A stretch of 64,000 bases of DNA from Halomonas faecis (GTDB lineage: Bacteria > Pseudomonadota > Gammaproteobacteria > Pseudomonadales > Halomonadaceae): positions 434,001 to 498,000 of the forward strand of contig NZ_JAACZO010000011.1 in NCBI RefSeq assembly GCF_010993975.1. Direction: 5' to 3'. The translations under genes were made by a program, and so were the position numbers. The stretch's first letter is position 1, and each line of letters begins with the position of its first letter. Positions 9,591 to 19,000 of the stretch are shown here, one piece after another. Below the pieces are notes generated by a model. The model was not told the origin of the DNA. It searched no databases and saw nothing but the letters and a program-made list of their open reading frames with translations.

Positions 9591-11015
9591 ATGGACATTC
9601 AAATGCTGCTGGCCGCCCAGACGGGTAAGCCGACACCCAAGACGCAGGGCGGGGCTTCGCTCGATGGGCAGTTTGCCCAGAATCTGGCCAATGCCGGGCG
9701 CCAAGCTAGCAACGATTTGGCGAAGCTGGCCAATACAGGACAGCAAACCGGAGCAGACCTGGCCCAGCTCGCGAAACAGGCCAAGGCCCAGTTGTCAACC
9801 TCCACCGACCCCCAACCAGGCAGCGCGGGGCAGGCCAACGCTCTGGCCGTAGCGCTCGCCGCCCATGGACTTGCCAACGCATCGGCCGAGGCTCTACAGG
9901 CGGAGTCGCCCGACACTCAGGCAGATCTGGAAGCCATTCGGCAACGCATCGAAGCGGCCATGGCCGAACGAGGCACCGTCCGCCAGTCGGATGAGGCACA
10001 GGCCGCTGCCCTGCCCGACGCCGCGTTGAGGGAAGCACTGGCCGAGCTGATCGATGGCGGGGCTCTCGACAAGGCAACGGCGGAGGCCATCGAAGCGGCC
10101 ATACAGCGCGACGATACGAGCCAGCAGACCGCTGACGAAACCGCCGTGGCCGCTCTCCAACAGGCGCTCGCCGCCGTGGCCAATGACATGCGCCAGGCTC
10201 GCGCGCCCTCGGGCAGTGGTGAGCGTTCGGTTTCAGAGCGTTCCGGTTCCGCCACTCAGGTTACTCAGCGCGCCGAAGGCGCTTCGCTGGAGAGCCTGCT
10301 GAGCGGCCAGCGGCGGGAAGCGTCGGTCACCGACAATGCGGGATCGCGCCCGGCTGCCTCCGCGCTGGATGCCAAGGCCGTCGAAGCGGCAATCATGACG
10401 GAGCGCCAGAGCGCTGCACCGCTTGTAACAGGCAGCGAAGGTGGACGAGCCTTGGCCAACGAGGCCGCGGCGAGTTTAGCTGGCGGCACTGCCAACGCCC
10501 AGAACGGTACGACCTTCGCGCAGACCATGACGTCGGCCACCGGTACCGGCGGCATGCCCAGTCAAGCGACCTTGAGCGCCCCCGTGCAGAGTCCGGCTTG
10601 GCCGGGACAACTGGGTCAACAGCTGGTGCAGTTCGCACGCCAGGGCGGCGGCGAGCAGCAAATCGAGATGCGCCTGCACCCGGCTGAACTCGGACCGCTT
10701 TCGGTAACGCTCAAGATGACCGAACAAGGTGCCCAGGCGCAATTCCTATCGGCCCACGCCCAGGTGCGCCAGGCCATCGAGCAAGCGCTTCCCCAGCTAC
10801 GGGACGCCCTGGCCGAGCAGGGCATCGATTTGAGCGAAACCTCCGTGGGCGAACAGCGCCAGCAGGAAGGACAGACATTTGCGGGCAACGAAGGCAGACA
10901 TGGCCCGGCTGGCGCTGAGCTATCCGCGGATGGCACCACGGGTGATGGCATGCCAGCATCCGACGGCATGGCCAACGAGGTAACGCTGGATGGTCGTGTG
11001 AATCTCTATGCATGA
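9591..11015 (+). CDS. fliK: Flagellar hook-length control protein FliK
   Basis: A ~474-residue FliK, the secreted ruler that switches export from hook to filament proteins. The long N-terminal part is Ala/Gln/Asp-rich low complexity. The conserved C-terminal switch domain begins near residue 345 and contains EMRLHPAELGPLSV, then QFLSAHAQVRQAIEQALPQL and ALAEQGIDLSETSV. An AGGAG at 9580-9584 is spaced correctly for ATG 9591 and too close to ATG 9585, so I chose 9591. A 150-bp gap separates it from fliL, the largest inside this operon. Confidence 0.94.
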   Translation: MDIQMLLAAQTGKPTPKTQGGASLDGQFAQNLANAGRQASNDLAKLANTGQQTGADLAQLAKQAKAQLSTSTDPQPGSAGQANALAVALAAHGLANASAEALQAESPDTQADLEAIRQRIEAAMAERGTVRQSDEAQAAALPDAALREALAELIDGGALDKATAEAIEAAIQRDDTSQQTADETAVAALQQALAAVANDMRQARAPSGSGERSVSERSGSATQVTQRAEGASLESLLSGQRREASVTDNAGSRPAASALDAKAVEAAIMTERQSAAPLVTGSEGGRALANEAAASLAGGTANAQNGTTFAQTMTSATGTGGMPSQATLSAPVQSPAWPGQLGQQLVQFARQGGGEQQIEMRLHPAELGPLSVTLKMTEQGAQAQFLSAHAQVRQAIEQALPQLRDALAEQGIDLSETSVGEQRQQEGQTFAGNEGRHGPAGAELSADGTTGDGMPASDGMANEVTLDGRVNLYA

Positions 11016-11169
11016 GGCAAGGAGAGCTCGCGGCCGGCCCACGATGAAAACCCGAGATAGCGGCGTTCCTGTGGCGTGTTTTCGCCATCGTCGGCATGAT
11101 CGCCAGGACACAATGGCGATTTTTCGCACAACGACTCTTTAACGACAATCGATCACGAAAGGCAGGGCA
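11016..11169 (+). promoter_or_regulatory. fliK-fliL intergenic region with paired 15-bp repeats
   Basis: The only sizeable gap in the fliF-fliR run. It contains two near-identical elements, TGGCGTGTTTTCGCC (11072-11086) and TGGCGATTTTTCGCA (11114-11128), 42 bp apart. The first is also an inverted repeat (TGGCG/CGCCA). They could be regulator sites for a secondary promoter of fliL-fliR. They resemble sigma-54 elements, but the GG-GC distance is one base short. Confidence 0.35.
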
Positions 11170-11643
11170 ATGGCAAACTCGAAGGGTGGCTCTTCCAAGC
11201 TTCTGTGGCTACTCCTGGTGCTGGTATTGCTTTCCAGCGCGGCAGCAGGGGTTGCGATCTACATGGTGATGAACAACGAAGGCAATGCCGACGACAACCT
11301 CCAGTCGCAGCAGGTCGAACGTCAGTCGCCCATCTTCGTGACCATCGACCCCTTCACGGTCAACCTCGCCGATGATCGCTATGGCTCGCGATTGTTGTAT
11401 GCCGGCATTTCGCTCAAGGTCGACAACCAGGAGTCCCGCAACATCCTCGAAGAACACATGCCCCAGGTACGCAGCCGACTGCTGACGCTGTTTTCCGGCA
11501 AGGAAGCCCAGGATCTGACCTCGCCGGAAGGCAAGCGCCAGCTCTCTCAGGAAGTCATCGCAACGCTTTCCGACCCCCTCACCGAACGGCAGCCTCCCCT
11601 GGAGATACGGGAAGTCCTGTTCACCGAGTTCATCGTCCAATAG
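11170..11643 (+). CDS. fliL: Flagellar basal body-associated protein FliL
   Basis: A 157-residue single-pass inner-membrane protein of the stator surroundings, needed for full motor torque or rod stability in several bacteria. The transmembrane helix is at ~11-34 (LLWLLLVLVLLSSAAAGVAI). The periplasmic stomatin-like domain has the usual PIFVTIDPFTVNL, then DRYGSRLLYAGISLKV and a C terminus ending VLFTEFIVQ. AAAGGCAGGG precedes the start. It begins the second half of the operon, 15 bp ahead of fliM. Confidence 0.95.
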   Translation: MANSKGGSSKLLWLLLVLVLLSSAAAGVAIYMVMNNEGNADDNLQSQQVERQSPIFVTIDPFTVNLADDRYGSRLLYAGISLKVDNQESRNILEEHMPQVRSRLLTLFSGKEAQDLTSPEGKRQLSQEVIATLSDPLTERQPPLEIREVLFTEFIVQ

Positions 11644-11658
11644 CGCTGGCCGACAACC

Positions 11659-12705
11659 ATGTCCCAAGACGACCTGCTGTCACAGGAAGAGATCGACGCG
11701 CTGCTCAAGGGCGTGAGCGGTGATGAGGAGTCCACCTCGCACGGCGACGGTGACTCCCGCGTGCGCCCCTACGACCCGGCCACCCAGCATCGAATCATTC
11801 GCGAGCGCCTGCAGGCACTCGACATCATTAACGAGCGCTTCGCGCGGCATTTCCGCATGGGGCTGTTCAACCTGCTGCGGCGCAGTGCCGACATCACCGT
11901 GGACAGCGTGAGGTACCAGAGCTACAGCGATTTTTCGCGCAATGTGCCGGTGCCCACCAACATCAACATCATCGCCATGAAACCGCTGCGCGGTTCGGCG
12001 CTGATCGTGTTTCCGCCCAACCTGGTCTTCATGGTGGTGGACAACCTGTTCGGCGGTGATGGTCGGTTCCTCACCAAATCCGAGGGGCGCGAGTTCACCA
12101 ATACCGAACAGCGCATCATCCAGCGGCTGCTTTCGCTGGCCATCGATGCCTACTCCGAGTCGTGGAAGTCCGTCTATCCGCTGGAGATCAGCTACCTGCG
12201 CAGTGAGATGCAGTCGAAGTTCGCCAATATCACCAACTCACCCAACGAGATCGTGGTCAATACGAGCTTCAACATCGAGGTGGGCAATCTCACCAGCAGC
12301 TTCCAGATCTGCATCCCCTACTCGATGATCGAGCCGCTTCGCGATCTGCTTGCCAATCCGCTCAGCGATGGCAACCACAGTCAGGACAGCACCTGGACCC
12401 AGCGCATGGCGGGCGAACTTCGCCACTCCGAAGTGGAACTGGTGGCCAACTTCGCCACCATCTCCAGTCGCATCGCTCACGTGATGGCATTGAAGGTGGG
12501 GGACATACTGCCTTTCGAGCTTCCGGAAACCGTGACGGCCAACGTGGATGGCGTGCCCGTGATGGAATGCGAGTACGGAAGCCAGCATGACCAGCGCGCC
12601 CTGCGCGTCCTCCGCATCATCGACCATGGAGCGCAGCACTCCTCATCACCCGACGACTTCATCAAGGGCACTGCGCCGCAAGCCAAGGACTCCAAGCATG
12701 ACTGA
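11659..12705 (+). CDS. fliM: Flagellar motor switch protein FliM
   Basis: A 348-residue FliM, the C-ring subunit that receives CheY-P and sets rotation direction. The N-terminal CheY-binding peptide is intact (DDLLSQEEIDALLKGV). The middle CheC-like domain contains SALIVFPPNLVFMVVDNLFGG, shown here in part as FPPNLVFMVVDNLFGG. The C-terminal SpoA domain includes VMALKVGDILPFELPETVTA. Its end overlaps fliN by eight bases. Length and motifs match the family. Confidence 0.97.
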   Translation: MSQDDLLSQEEIDALLKGVSGDEESTSHGDGDSRVRPYDPATQHRIIRERLQALDIINERFARHFRMGLFNLLRRSADITVDSVRYQSYSDFSRNVPVPTNINIIAMKPLRGSALIVFPPNLVFMVVDNLFGGDGRFLTKSEGREFTNTEQRIIQRLLSLAIDAYSESWKSVYPLEISYLRSEMQSKFANITNSPNEIVVNTSFNIEVGNLTSSFQICIPYSMIEPLRDLLANPLSDGNHSQDSTWTQRMAGELRHSEVELVANFATISSRIAHVMALKVGDILPFELPETVTANVDGVPVMECEYGSQHDQRALRVLRIIDHGAQHSSSPDDFIKGTAPQAKDSKHD

Positions 12706-13288
12706 TCCCAAGAAACCCGATCAGAACGTCTCCGACGATGACTGGGCGGCCGCCATGTCCGAACAGGGAGACGCCGACACGCCCGCCGAGGATGACCCCT
12801 GGGCGGAAGCGATGGCCGAACAGCGCGCCGCTGAGCAGCCATCCGGCGAAGACGCATCGGCCGAGGATGAGGCAGACCCTTGGGCTGAAGCCCTCGCCGA
12901 ACAGGAATCGGCAGAATCCGCTGCCGAGGATGCGCCTGCCGAAGAGGCCCAGCCCAAGGCACCCGCGCAATCCGCCGGCGACCAGGTGTTCCGCCCCCTG
13001 GACAAGGGCGCCGACAGCACGGCCCCGCGTGATCTGGAAATGATCATGGACATCCCGGTTCAGCTCACCGTCGAGCTGGGCCGCACCAAGCTCACCATCA
13101 AGCAGCTACTGGAACTGGCTCAGGGCTCCGTGGTCGAGCTGGATGGCCTGGCCGGGGAGCCGATGGACATCCTCATCAACGGCTACCTGATCGCCCAGGG
13201 TGAAGTGGTGGTGGTCGACGACAAGTACGGCATCCGCATCACCGAAATCATCACGCCGTCCGAACGCGTGCAGAAACTCAATCGATGA
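12698..13288 (+). CDS. fliN: Flagellar motor switch protein FliN
   Basis: A 196-residue FliN, longer than the ~137 residues of E. coli because of an acidic N-terminal extension. The C-terminal SpoA domain is canonical (MDIPVQLTVELGRTKLTIKQ onward, with DILINGYLIAQGEVVVVDD). The extension carries three copies of a Trp motif: DDWAAAMSEQ, DPWAEAMAEQ and DPWAEALAEQ. E. coli has one such element. ATG 12698 overlaps the fliM end; the upstream open frame inside fliM is not FliN-like. FliN forms the base of the C ring and helps dock FliH/FliI. Confidence 0.95.
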   Translation: MTDPKKPDQNVSDDDWAAAMSEQGDADTPAEDDPWAEAMAEQRAAEQPSGEDASAEDEADPWAEALAEQESAESAAEDAPAEEAQPKAPAQSAGDQVFRPLDKGADSTAPRDLEMIMDIPVQLTVELGRTKLTIKQLLELAQGSVVELDGLAGEPMDILINGYLIAQGEVVVVDDKYGIRITEIITPSERVQKLNR

Positions 13289-13725
13289 GCGACACCCCGG
13301 CATCAGAAGCGTCGGCAACCGGGTTCGACGCGCTCTCATCCAGCGGCGATAGCCTGGTGGGCATGGCCACTCTAGGCAAGACAGCGGCTGCCCTGGCGCT
13401 GGTCATCGTCATCATACTGGTATGCACGGCGCTACTGCGCCGTTGGGGTGGCCATTCCCAGGTCACCGGGCGCCATCTGCGGGTGGTGGCCAGCACGACT
13501 CTGGGCGGTCGCGAACGGCTGGTGATCGTCGAGATCGACGATACCTGGCTGGTACTCGGCGTGGGTGGCGGACAGGTCACCAAGCTGCACGAACTGCCCG
13601 CACCGGCCCCGGGCGATGCCACAGCTGAGGCCACCGCTACTGGCGATACGCGCTTTGCCACCCGTTTCGCCCGCGCACTACGCAACAATGCCGGCCTGGG
13701 AGGCAGCGGCCGGGGGGAGTCATGA
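13285..13725 (+). CDS. fliO: Flagellar biosynthesis protein FliO
   Basis: A 146-residue FliO, a scaffold that stabilises FliP during assembly of the export gate. One transmembrane segment is at ~31-50 ([19 protein letters not shown]), followed by the cytoplasmic domain with [20 protein letters not shown] and [19 protein letters not shown], both typical of FliO. It overlaps fliN and fliP by four bases on each side, so all three are translationally coupled. Confidence 0.94.
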   Translation: MSDTPASEASATGFDALSSSGDSLVGMATLGKTAAALALVIVIILVCTALLRRWGGHSQVTGRHLRVVASTTLGGRERLVIVEIDDTWLVLGVGGGQVTKLHELPAPAPGDATAEATATGDTRFATRFARALRNNAGLGGSGRGES

Positions 13726-14471
13726 TGCGCACTCTGGCGCTCGTCGCACTGGGCGCCTTGCTGTCGTTGGCCGCTGGCAACGTCGCATTGGCCCAGGAGA
13801 TTCCCGGCATCGTCAGCCAGCCACTGGAGGGTGGCGGCCAGCAGTGGTCACTATCGCTGCAAACACTGCTGCTGCTCAGCTCGCTGGCCTTCCTGCCGGC
13901 GGTCGTGCTGATGATGACCAGCTTCACCCGTATCATCATCGTCTTCAGCCTGCTGAGGACGGCCATGGGCACGCAGGCAACTCCGCCCAACCAGGTACTC
14001 CTTGGGCTCGCTCTCTTTCTGACCTTCTTCATCATGTCGCCGGTGATCGGCAACGTCTATGAAACGGCCTGGATGCCGCTCTCCAACGAAGAGATCAACT
14101 TCGAGGAGTTCCTCGTTCGCGCCCAGGTGCCGGTGCGCGAGTTCATGCTGGCCCAGACCCGCGAACCCGATATCGCCCTGTTTGCCCGCCTCGGCGAGGT
14201 AGGCACCCTGCAGGGGCCGGAAGACGTCCCCTTCCGCATACTGGTTCCGGCCTTCGTCACCAGCGAACTGAAGACCGCTTTCCAGATCGGTTTCACCATC
14301 TTCATTCCCTTCCTGATCATCGACCTGGTGGTGGCCAGCACACTGATGGGGCTGGGGATGATGATGGTGCCGCCAGTCACCATCTCATTGCCTTTCAAGC
14401 TGATGCTGTTCGTGCTGGTGGACGGCTGGCAGCTCATCGTGGGCTCTTTGGCAGAGAGCTTCTACCTATGA
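13722..14471 (+). CDS. fliP: Flagellar export gate protein FliP
   Basis: A 249-residue FliP, core of the FliPQR export channel. It has a cleavable signal peptide ([17 protein letters not shown]) and four hydrophobic helices. Characteristic stretches are [40 protein letters not shown] and [27 protein letters not shown] precedes the start. Length equals the family standard of ~245-250. Confidence 0.97.
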   Translation: MMRTLALVALGALLSLAAGNVALAQEIPGIVSQPLEGGGQQWSLSLQTLLLLSSLAFLPAVVLMMTSFTRIIIVFSLLRTAMGTQATPPNQVLLGLALFLTFFIMSPVIGNVYETAWMPLSNEEINFEEFLVRAQVPVREFMLAQTREPDIALFARLGEVGTLQGPEDVPFRILVPAFVTSELKTAFQIGFTIFIPFLIIDLVVASTLMGLGMMMVPPVTISLPFKLMLFVLVDGWQLIVGSLAESFYL

Positions 14472-14517
14472 CAACGCTCAATCCCCTCCGCCCAGTCGGC
14501 GGAAAGGAGTCAATTCG

Positions 14518-14787
14518 ATGACCCCCGAAATGGTCATGGGAATCGCCTACCAAGGCATGCGCACGGCACTCTTTCTCGGCGGACCGTTGTTGCTCACGGC
14601 CCTGCTGACGGGCTTGACGGTCAGCCTGTTCCAGGCGGCCACCCAGATCAACGAGATGACGCTCTCTTTCATCCCCAAGATTCTGGCGGTATGCGTAGTG
14701 CTGGTCTTGAGCGGCCCTTGGCTGCTGCAGATCATCACCGACTTCACGCGGGAACTCTTCACCAGCATCCCCAGCATGCTGCAGTGA
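14518..14787 (+). CDS. fliQ: Flagellar export gate protein FliQ
   Basis: An 89-residue protein of two transmembrane helices, the expected size for FliQ. Motifs include LLLTALLTGLTVSLFQAATQ and QINEMTLSFIPKI, both highly conserved in FliQ/SctS. A strong AAGGAG lies eight bases before the ATG. It sits 46 bp after fliP and seven before fliR, the standard PQR order. Confidence 0.97.
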   Translation: MTPEMVMGIAYQGMRTALFLGGPLLLTALLTGLTVSLFQAATQINEMTLSFIPKILAVCVVLVLSGPWLLQIITDFTRELFTSIPSMLQ

Positions 14788-14794
14788 TCCGCCC

Positions 14795-15595
14795 ATGGTA
14801 GAGGTGACCTTCGCACAGCTTCAGGGCTGGCTCGTTGCCTTCTTCTGGCCCTTCGTGCGCATTCTCGCCTTCTTCGGAGCTTCTCCGCTGTGGGGCCATT
14901 CCAGCGTTCCCCGACAGACCAAGTTGGGCCTGGCCTTCATGATCACCGTGGTGATCGTTCCCGTTCTCCCCCCCATGCCCGACGTCCCGATGGTTTCCTG
15001 GGCCAGCTTCGGCCTGATGATCGAGCAGTTGATCATCGGCATCGCCATGGGGCTGGTGATGCGGGTCACCTTCGCTGTGGTGCAAGCCGCTGGCGAGTTC
15101 ATCGGCATGCAGATGGGGCTCGCCTTCGCGACGTTCTTCGATTCCGGCAGCGGCACCAACTCAGCGGTACTATCACGCATCTTCTACATGATCACGCTGT
15201 TGATGTTTCTGGCCATGAACGGTCACCTGATGGTACTCGAGACCCTGGTTGCCAGCTTCGAAGGGCTGCCGATTGGCATCGGCCGCTTCGACCCCGCCGC
15301 CTATGAGCTTCTGGTGCGCTACGGTGGCACCATCTTCGTCACTGGCATGTCGATGGCGCTACCCCTGATGGGGTCCCTCATGATCATCAAACTGGCACTG
15401 GGCATTCTCAACCGCTCGGCACCGCAGCTCACGATATTCACCATCGGCTTTCCCATGACGCTGCTTGCCGGCCTGGTATTGATGATGGTGCTGATGACGG
15501 ATCTCGCCAGTTTCCTGGAACGCCTGTTCAGCAACGGCCTGGCCTTCATGCACCAGTTGATCGAGAGTCTGGCCCCCCTGCCCCCAATCACCTGA
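14795..15595 (+). CDS. fliR: Flagellar export gate protein FliR
   Basis: A 266-residue multi-pass membrane protein, the single-copy subunit of the FliPQR channel. Recognisable pieces are FWPFVRILAFFGASPLWG, QAAGEFIGMQMGLAFATFFD and LALGILNRSAPQLTIFTIGF. It is the last gene of the operon; flhB, which often follows, is absent. It converges on flgL across a 116-bp region with a hairpin terminator. Confidence 0.97.
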   Translation: MVEVTFAQLQGWLVAFFWPFVRILAFFGASPLWGHSSVPRQTKLGLAFMITVVIVPVLPPMPDVPMVSWASFGLMIEQLIIGIAMGLVMRVTFAVVQAAGEFIGMQMGLAFATFFDSGSGTNSAVLSRIFYMITLLMFLAMNGHLMVLETLVASFEGLPIGIGRFDPAAYELLVRYGGTIFVTGMSMALPLMGSLMIIKLALGILNRSAPQLTIFTIGFPMTLLAGLVLMMVLMTDLASFLERLFSNGLAFMHQLIESLAPLPPIT

Positions 15596-15627
15596 GAAAG
15601 TGGTTAACGACGACTGAGCCCAGAACG

Positions 15628-15655
15628 AAAAAACCGCCCTGGCAGGCCGGGGCGG
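15628..15655 (-). terminator. Rho-independent terminator of flgKL
   Basis: Read on the minus strand, a GC-rich stem (CCGCCC/GGGCGG, 15634-15655) is followed by six T residues (complement of 15628-15633), just downstream of the flgL stop codon. Confidence 0.8.
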
Positions 15656-15662
15656 CGCAAAA

Positions 15663-15685
15663 GGCCATGACGCAACGCCATGGCC
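15663..15685. terminator. Second hairpin between fliR and flgL
   Basis: A perfect 7-bp inverted repeat (GGCCATG/CATGGCC, 9-base loop) with no T-run. It may assist termination or block 3' exonuclease for either transcript. Confidence 0.4.
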
Positions 15686-15711
15686 GGCAGGGAAACGATG
15701 TCTTGAAGGTG

Positions 15712-16935
15712 TTACAGGAAGTCGAACAAGGACATGCCTTTGATATCCACGAAGGCCCTCTGGGCCGCCTGGAGACCGACATGGCGCAAGCTGTACTCGG
15801 AAATGGCTTCGCTATAGTCGAGGTCGACGAGATCGGAGAGCGTCTGCTCGTAGTTGAGCGTACGATTGCTACCGACCGAATCGACCACATCCAGCTCGTT
15901 CAGTCGCGCGCCCATGGAAGCGCGCACGGTGAGCACGTTATCGAGGCTGTTATCGAGCTCGCGCATCGACGTGCTCAGGCTATTCTTCAGTTCGGCGACC
16001 TCCGCATCGGTAGTGGCCGGGCTTTCCAGTACCGACAGTGCACGCTCGAAGGTTCGAAACAGGTTGGTGTTCATCTGATCGGCTGCACCCACGCGGATCT
16101 CGTCCCCGTTACCCGGCTCGCCGTCCAGGTTGACGCGCAGCCCATCGAAGCTGATCGCCATTCCCGGCGTATAGTCTTCCCCGTCATGATTCGTCAGAGC
16201 CGTGCCGCTGCTGTCCTGCACGGTATAGGTCGCCGGGTCGGTGCTATCGTCGAAGCTGATGGTGTAGGCCTCCCCCGCCACCAGTTCGTCGGCATCGACG
16301 ACCTGCAGCTTGTTGAAGGTCACATTACCCGTATTGCCGCCATCGGCTTCGGCAACATGGGTGGCACCGCTGGGCACGCTGCGAAATATCGCGTCGCCAT
16401 TGTTGGAGACGGGCATCTTGCGCGAGGCATCGATGCGCTGCTCGCGATCGTTGCTGTCCCCGGTGTAAACGATACCGCCAGCAGCGTCATCCTGAACGAA
16501 GGGTGGGCTGCTGTCCTGATAGCCGCCGAACAGATAGCGACCGTTGCCGTCGGTGGCATTGGCCTGGCCGATCACGGTTTCGTAGATTCCCCGCAGCTCG
16601 GACGCCACCGACTCGCGGTCGGCATCGCTGAGCGTATCGCTGGACGCCTGAATCAGCAGCGACTTGGCGCTGGTGATGGCATCGCTGACGCTGTTGAGCA
16701 CGCTTTCGCCCTGAGCCAGGGAATTGCGCGCCGACACCCGGGAATCGGCGAACTGCTCAGTGATCGCCATAGCCTGCGACACCCCCACCGCCCGCGATGC
16801 ATCCTGAGGATCGTCGGAGGGGTTGACCACCCGACGACCGCTGGCGATCTGCTGACCGACCTTGAGGAAGTCGCTCTGCTGGCGATTCATGGACGCAACG
16901 CTCTGCTCGTACATGGTGACGCTGCTGACTCGCAT
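15712..16935 (-). CDS. flgL: Flagellar hook-filament junction protein FlgL (HAP3)
   Basis: A 407-residue flagellin-like protein forming the second junction zone between hook and filament. The N terminus is flagellin-like (MRVSSVTMYEQSVASMNRQQ, then QIASGRRVVNPSDDP). The C-terminal helix ends SLRHVGLQAAQRAFVDIKG and SLFDFL. The long variable domain between carries a beta-rich insert. It follows flgK by 21 bp, so it is read from the flgK sigma-28 promoter and ends at the terminator at 15.63 kb. Confidence 0.96.
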   Translation of the reverse strand: MRVSSVTMYEQSVASMNRQQSDFLKVGQQIASGRRVVNPSDDPQDASRAVGVSQAMAITEQFADSRVSARNSLAQGESVLNSVSDAITSAKSLLIQASSDTLSDADRESVASELRGIYETVIGQANATDGNGRYLFGGYQDSSPPFVQDDAAGGIVYTGDSNDREQRIDASRKMPVSNNGDAIFRSVPSGATHVAEADGGNTGNVTFNKLQVVDADELVAGEAYTISFDDSTDPATYTVQDSSGTALTNHDGEDYTPGMAISFDGLRVNLDGEPGNGDEIRVGAADQMNTNLFRTFERALSVLESPATTDAEVAELKNSLSTSMRELDNSLDNVLTVRASMGARLNELDVVDSVGSNRTLNYEQTLSDLVDLDYSEAISEYSLRHVGLQAAQRAFVDIKGMSLFDFL

Positions 16936-16956
16936 GGTAATGACTCCCTTTCAGAC

Positions 16957-18921
16957 TCAGTTGCGCAGACCGAGGATGGTATCGAACACCGTGGAGGCGG
17001 TATCGATGACGCGGGCGTTGGCTTGATAGAACTGCTGGTAGCGAATCAGGTTGGCCGCCTCCTCGTCGAGGTTGACGCCGGACTCCGACTGCTGAACCGC
17101 CCGCAGCTGATCGGTCAACCCCTGCCTGGCGTCCAGATTGACCTGAACGATGTTGGTGCGATTACCCACGTCGCTTACCATGCCGGCATATGCCTGACTC
17201 AGCGAAGCGTTGCCCGCGACCAGCGCTTCATCCTGCAGATCCTGCATGGCCAAGGCGTTGGTGTTGTCGCCGGAACCGGCCGAGTTGCGGCCAAGCTCCA
17301 GCCCTTGGGTTTCGCCGGCTTCGGGCAGCTCGTCGATGGTCAAGCGCACGCCGTCGACCTCCAGATCGTCTCCGGCGGCAATGGGAGCACCATCGACGAC
17401 GCCGGTGGTGGCATCCACGTTCCGCGTCTCGCCGTTGACGAGTATCTCGGTCGGCCGAGTGAAATCGCCGCTGTCGCCAAAGACGAGTTGTCCGGCATCG
17501 TCCAACGACATCTCGTAGGCATCGCCACCGCCGAGCGCGCCGGCTTCGGCTCCCAGACCCGATACGGCCATGTCGCCGTCGGTCGCCAACAGGCTACCCG
17601 CCGCGATCTTGTCGAGATCGGCGATGCGCGTTTCCATGTCCGCCGCGGCCTGACGCACGGGCTGCACCTCGAAACGGTTGCCCTCCTCCAGCGCCGTGCT
17701 GTCGTTGAAGGTCAGCGTCATACCGCCGAAGCTCAGCGTGTTGCTGGCCGCGTCGAAAGCCTCTGGATCGAGATCCAGCGCTTCGCCGTTGTCCTTGCGG
17801 ATGACCGTGAAACCGGTGGCATCGGTGGGGTTATTCCCGGTCACGCGAATCTCGTAGTCGCTGGCACGCAGCTCATCGATATTCGGTGCATCGAAAGCGG
17901 TTGCAGTCACTTCGGCGGTGCCCGTGTTTCTTTCGTCGGTATAGGCACGGGGCTGGCCGATAGTGAAGAAATCCGCGCCCTGCTCGCCGTCGAGATCCTG
18001 ACCCAGGCGGTGCTGCTCGTTGAAGCCAACGGCCATGGAGACGGCCATCTGCCCGATCTGGTTCTGGGTCTTGTCCAGGGTTTCGCTGCGGAAGGTCATC
18101 AGGCCGCCGAGGCTGCCGCCGGAGACGGTTCCCTCTGACAGGGGCTGCAACGTGCCGCCGGAATCGCGGTATCCCAGGATGGTGCGCTGCGGATCGCTCG
18201 GGGAGTCCAGAGTTTCCAGCGGCTTGCTGTCGGTGCCGGAAACCAGCGGCTGACCGTTGGGCAAGCTGATGTTGTAGCTCTTGCCATCCTGAATGTTGAG
18301 CCGCACGTCCATGCGCTCGCTGAGTTCGTTGACCAGCTGGTCCCGCTGATTCAGCAGACTGTTCGGCGCCTCGCCCTGACGCGCCCGAGCCAGGGCGATC
18401 TCGCGGTTGAGTCCGGCGATCTGCTCGGTGGTGTTGTTGATCTGAGTGACTTCGTCCTCGATCTGACCGTTGATGCCTTCCTGCATGTCCTGCAGGTAGC
18501 CGTCGAAGGAACGGAACTGAGCACTCAGCGTATCGGCACTGCCGAGCACGCCCTGCCGCGAGGCGGGATCGGAAGGCGCGCTGGCCAGATCCTCGAGGGA
18601 CGAGAAGAAATCCTGCATCAAGGGGGCCAGGCCGGCGTCTCGGTCGGCGAGCAGATTGTCGATCTGGCCGACTTGGTTCTCGTAGGTCTCCAGCGCACTC
18701 GATTGGCTGGTGGCGGCATTGAGCTGTGACGCCACGTACTGGTTGAACTGGCGCTGAATGTCGTTGACGTTGACGCCACCGCCACCGCGGCCCTGCTGCT
18801 CGAGAATCGTCAGCTCACGGTTGTAGCCGGGAGTATTGACGTTGCTGATGTTGTTGCTGGTCGTGTTCAGGGCATTCTGAGCGGCGTTGAGGCCGCTCAA
18901 GCCGATGGAGAACATGCTCAT
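16957..18921 (-). CDS. flgK: Flagellar hook-associated protein FlgK (HAP1)
   Basis: A 654-residue HAP1, the first hook-filament junction protein. The N-terminal rod/hook signature is clear (SGLNAAQNALNTTSNNISNV, NTPGYNRE), and the C terminus has NLIRYQQFYQANARVIDTAS, the conserved FlgK ending. It is about 100 residues longer than E. coli FlgK (547), owing to a larger central surface domain. Its own sigma-28 promoter lies 29-55 bp upstream, so flgKL is a late operon separate from flgBCDEFGHIJ. Confidence 0.96.
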   Translation of the reverse strand: MSMFSIGLSGLNAAQNALNTTSNNISNVNTPGYNRELTILEQQGRGGGGVNVNDIQRQFNQYVASQLNAATSQSSALETYENQVGQIDNLLADRDAGLAPLMQDFFSSLEDLASAPSDPASRQGVLGSADTLSAQFRSFDGYLQDMQEGINGQIEDEVTQINNTTEQIAGLNREIALARARQGEAPNSLLNQRDQLVNELSERMDVRLNIQDGKSYNISLPNGQPLVSGTDSKPLETLDSPSDPQRTILGYRDSGGTLQPLSEGTVSGGSLGGLMTFRSETLDKTQNQIGQMAVSMAVGFNEQHRLGQDLDGEQGADFFTIGQPRAYTDERNTGTAEVTATAFDAPNIDELRASDYEIRVTGNNPTDATGFTVIRKDNGEALDLDPEAFDAASNTLSFGGMTLTFNDSTALEEGNRFEVQPVRQAAADMETRIADLDKIAAGSLLATDGDMAVSGLGAEAGALGGGDAYEMSLDDAGQLVFGDSGDFTRPTEILVNGETRNVDATTGVVDGAPIAAGDDLEVDGVRLTIDELPEAGETQGLELGRNSAGSGDNTNALAMQDLQDEALVAGNASLSQAYAGMVSDVGNRTNIVQVNLDARQGLTDQLRAVQQSESGVNLDEEAANLIRYQQFYQANARVIDTASTVFDTILGLRN

Positions 18922-18949
18922 GGTCTCGATTCCTTTGCCAATGTCCCTG

Positions 18950-18976
18950 GTATCGGCGTCGATAGCAGCAACTTTA
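18950..18976 (-). promoter_or_regulatory. Sigma-28 promoter of flgKL
   Basis: On the minus strand TAAAGTTG, 11 bases, GCCGATAC. It matches the sigma-28 consensus at nearly every position, is located 29 bp before the flgK start codon and is directed to it. Confidence 0.9.
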
Positions 18977-19000
18977 GGCCAGCCAACGAAAAAACATCCT

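Noticed and set aside
11072..11128. Sigma-54 promoters before fliL
   Set aside because: Both TGGC...CGC elements have the GG and GC one base too close for a -24/-12 promoter.
15667..18138. 823-codon plus-strand open frame opposite flgL/flgK
   Set aside because: Antisense to two clearly identified flagellar genes and with no family features.
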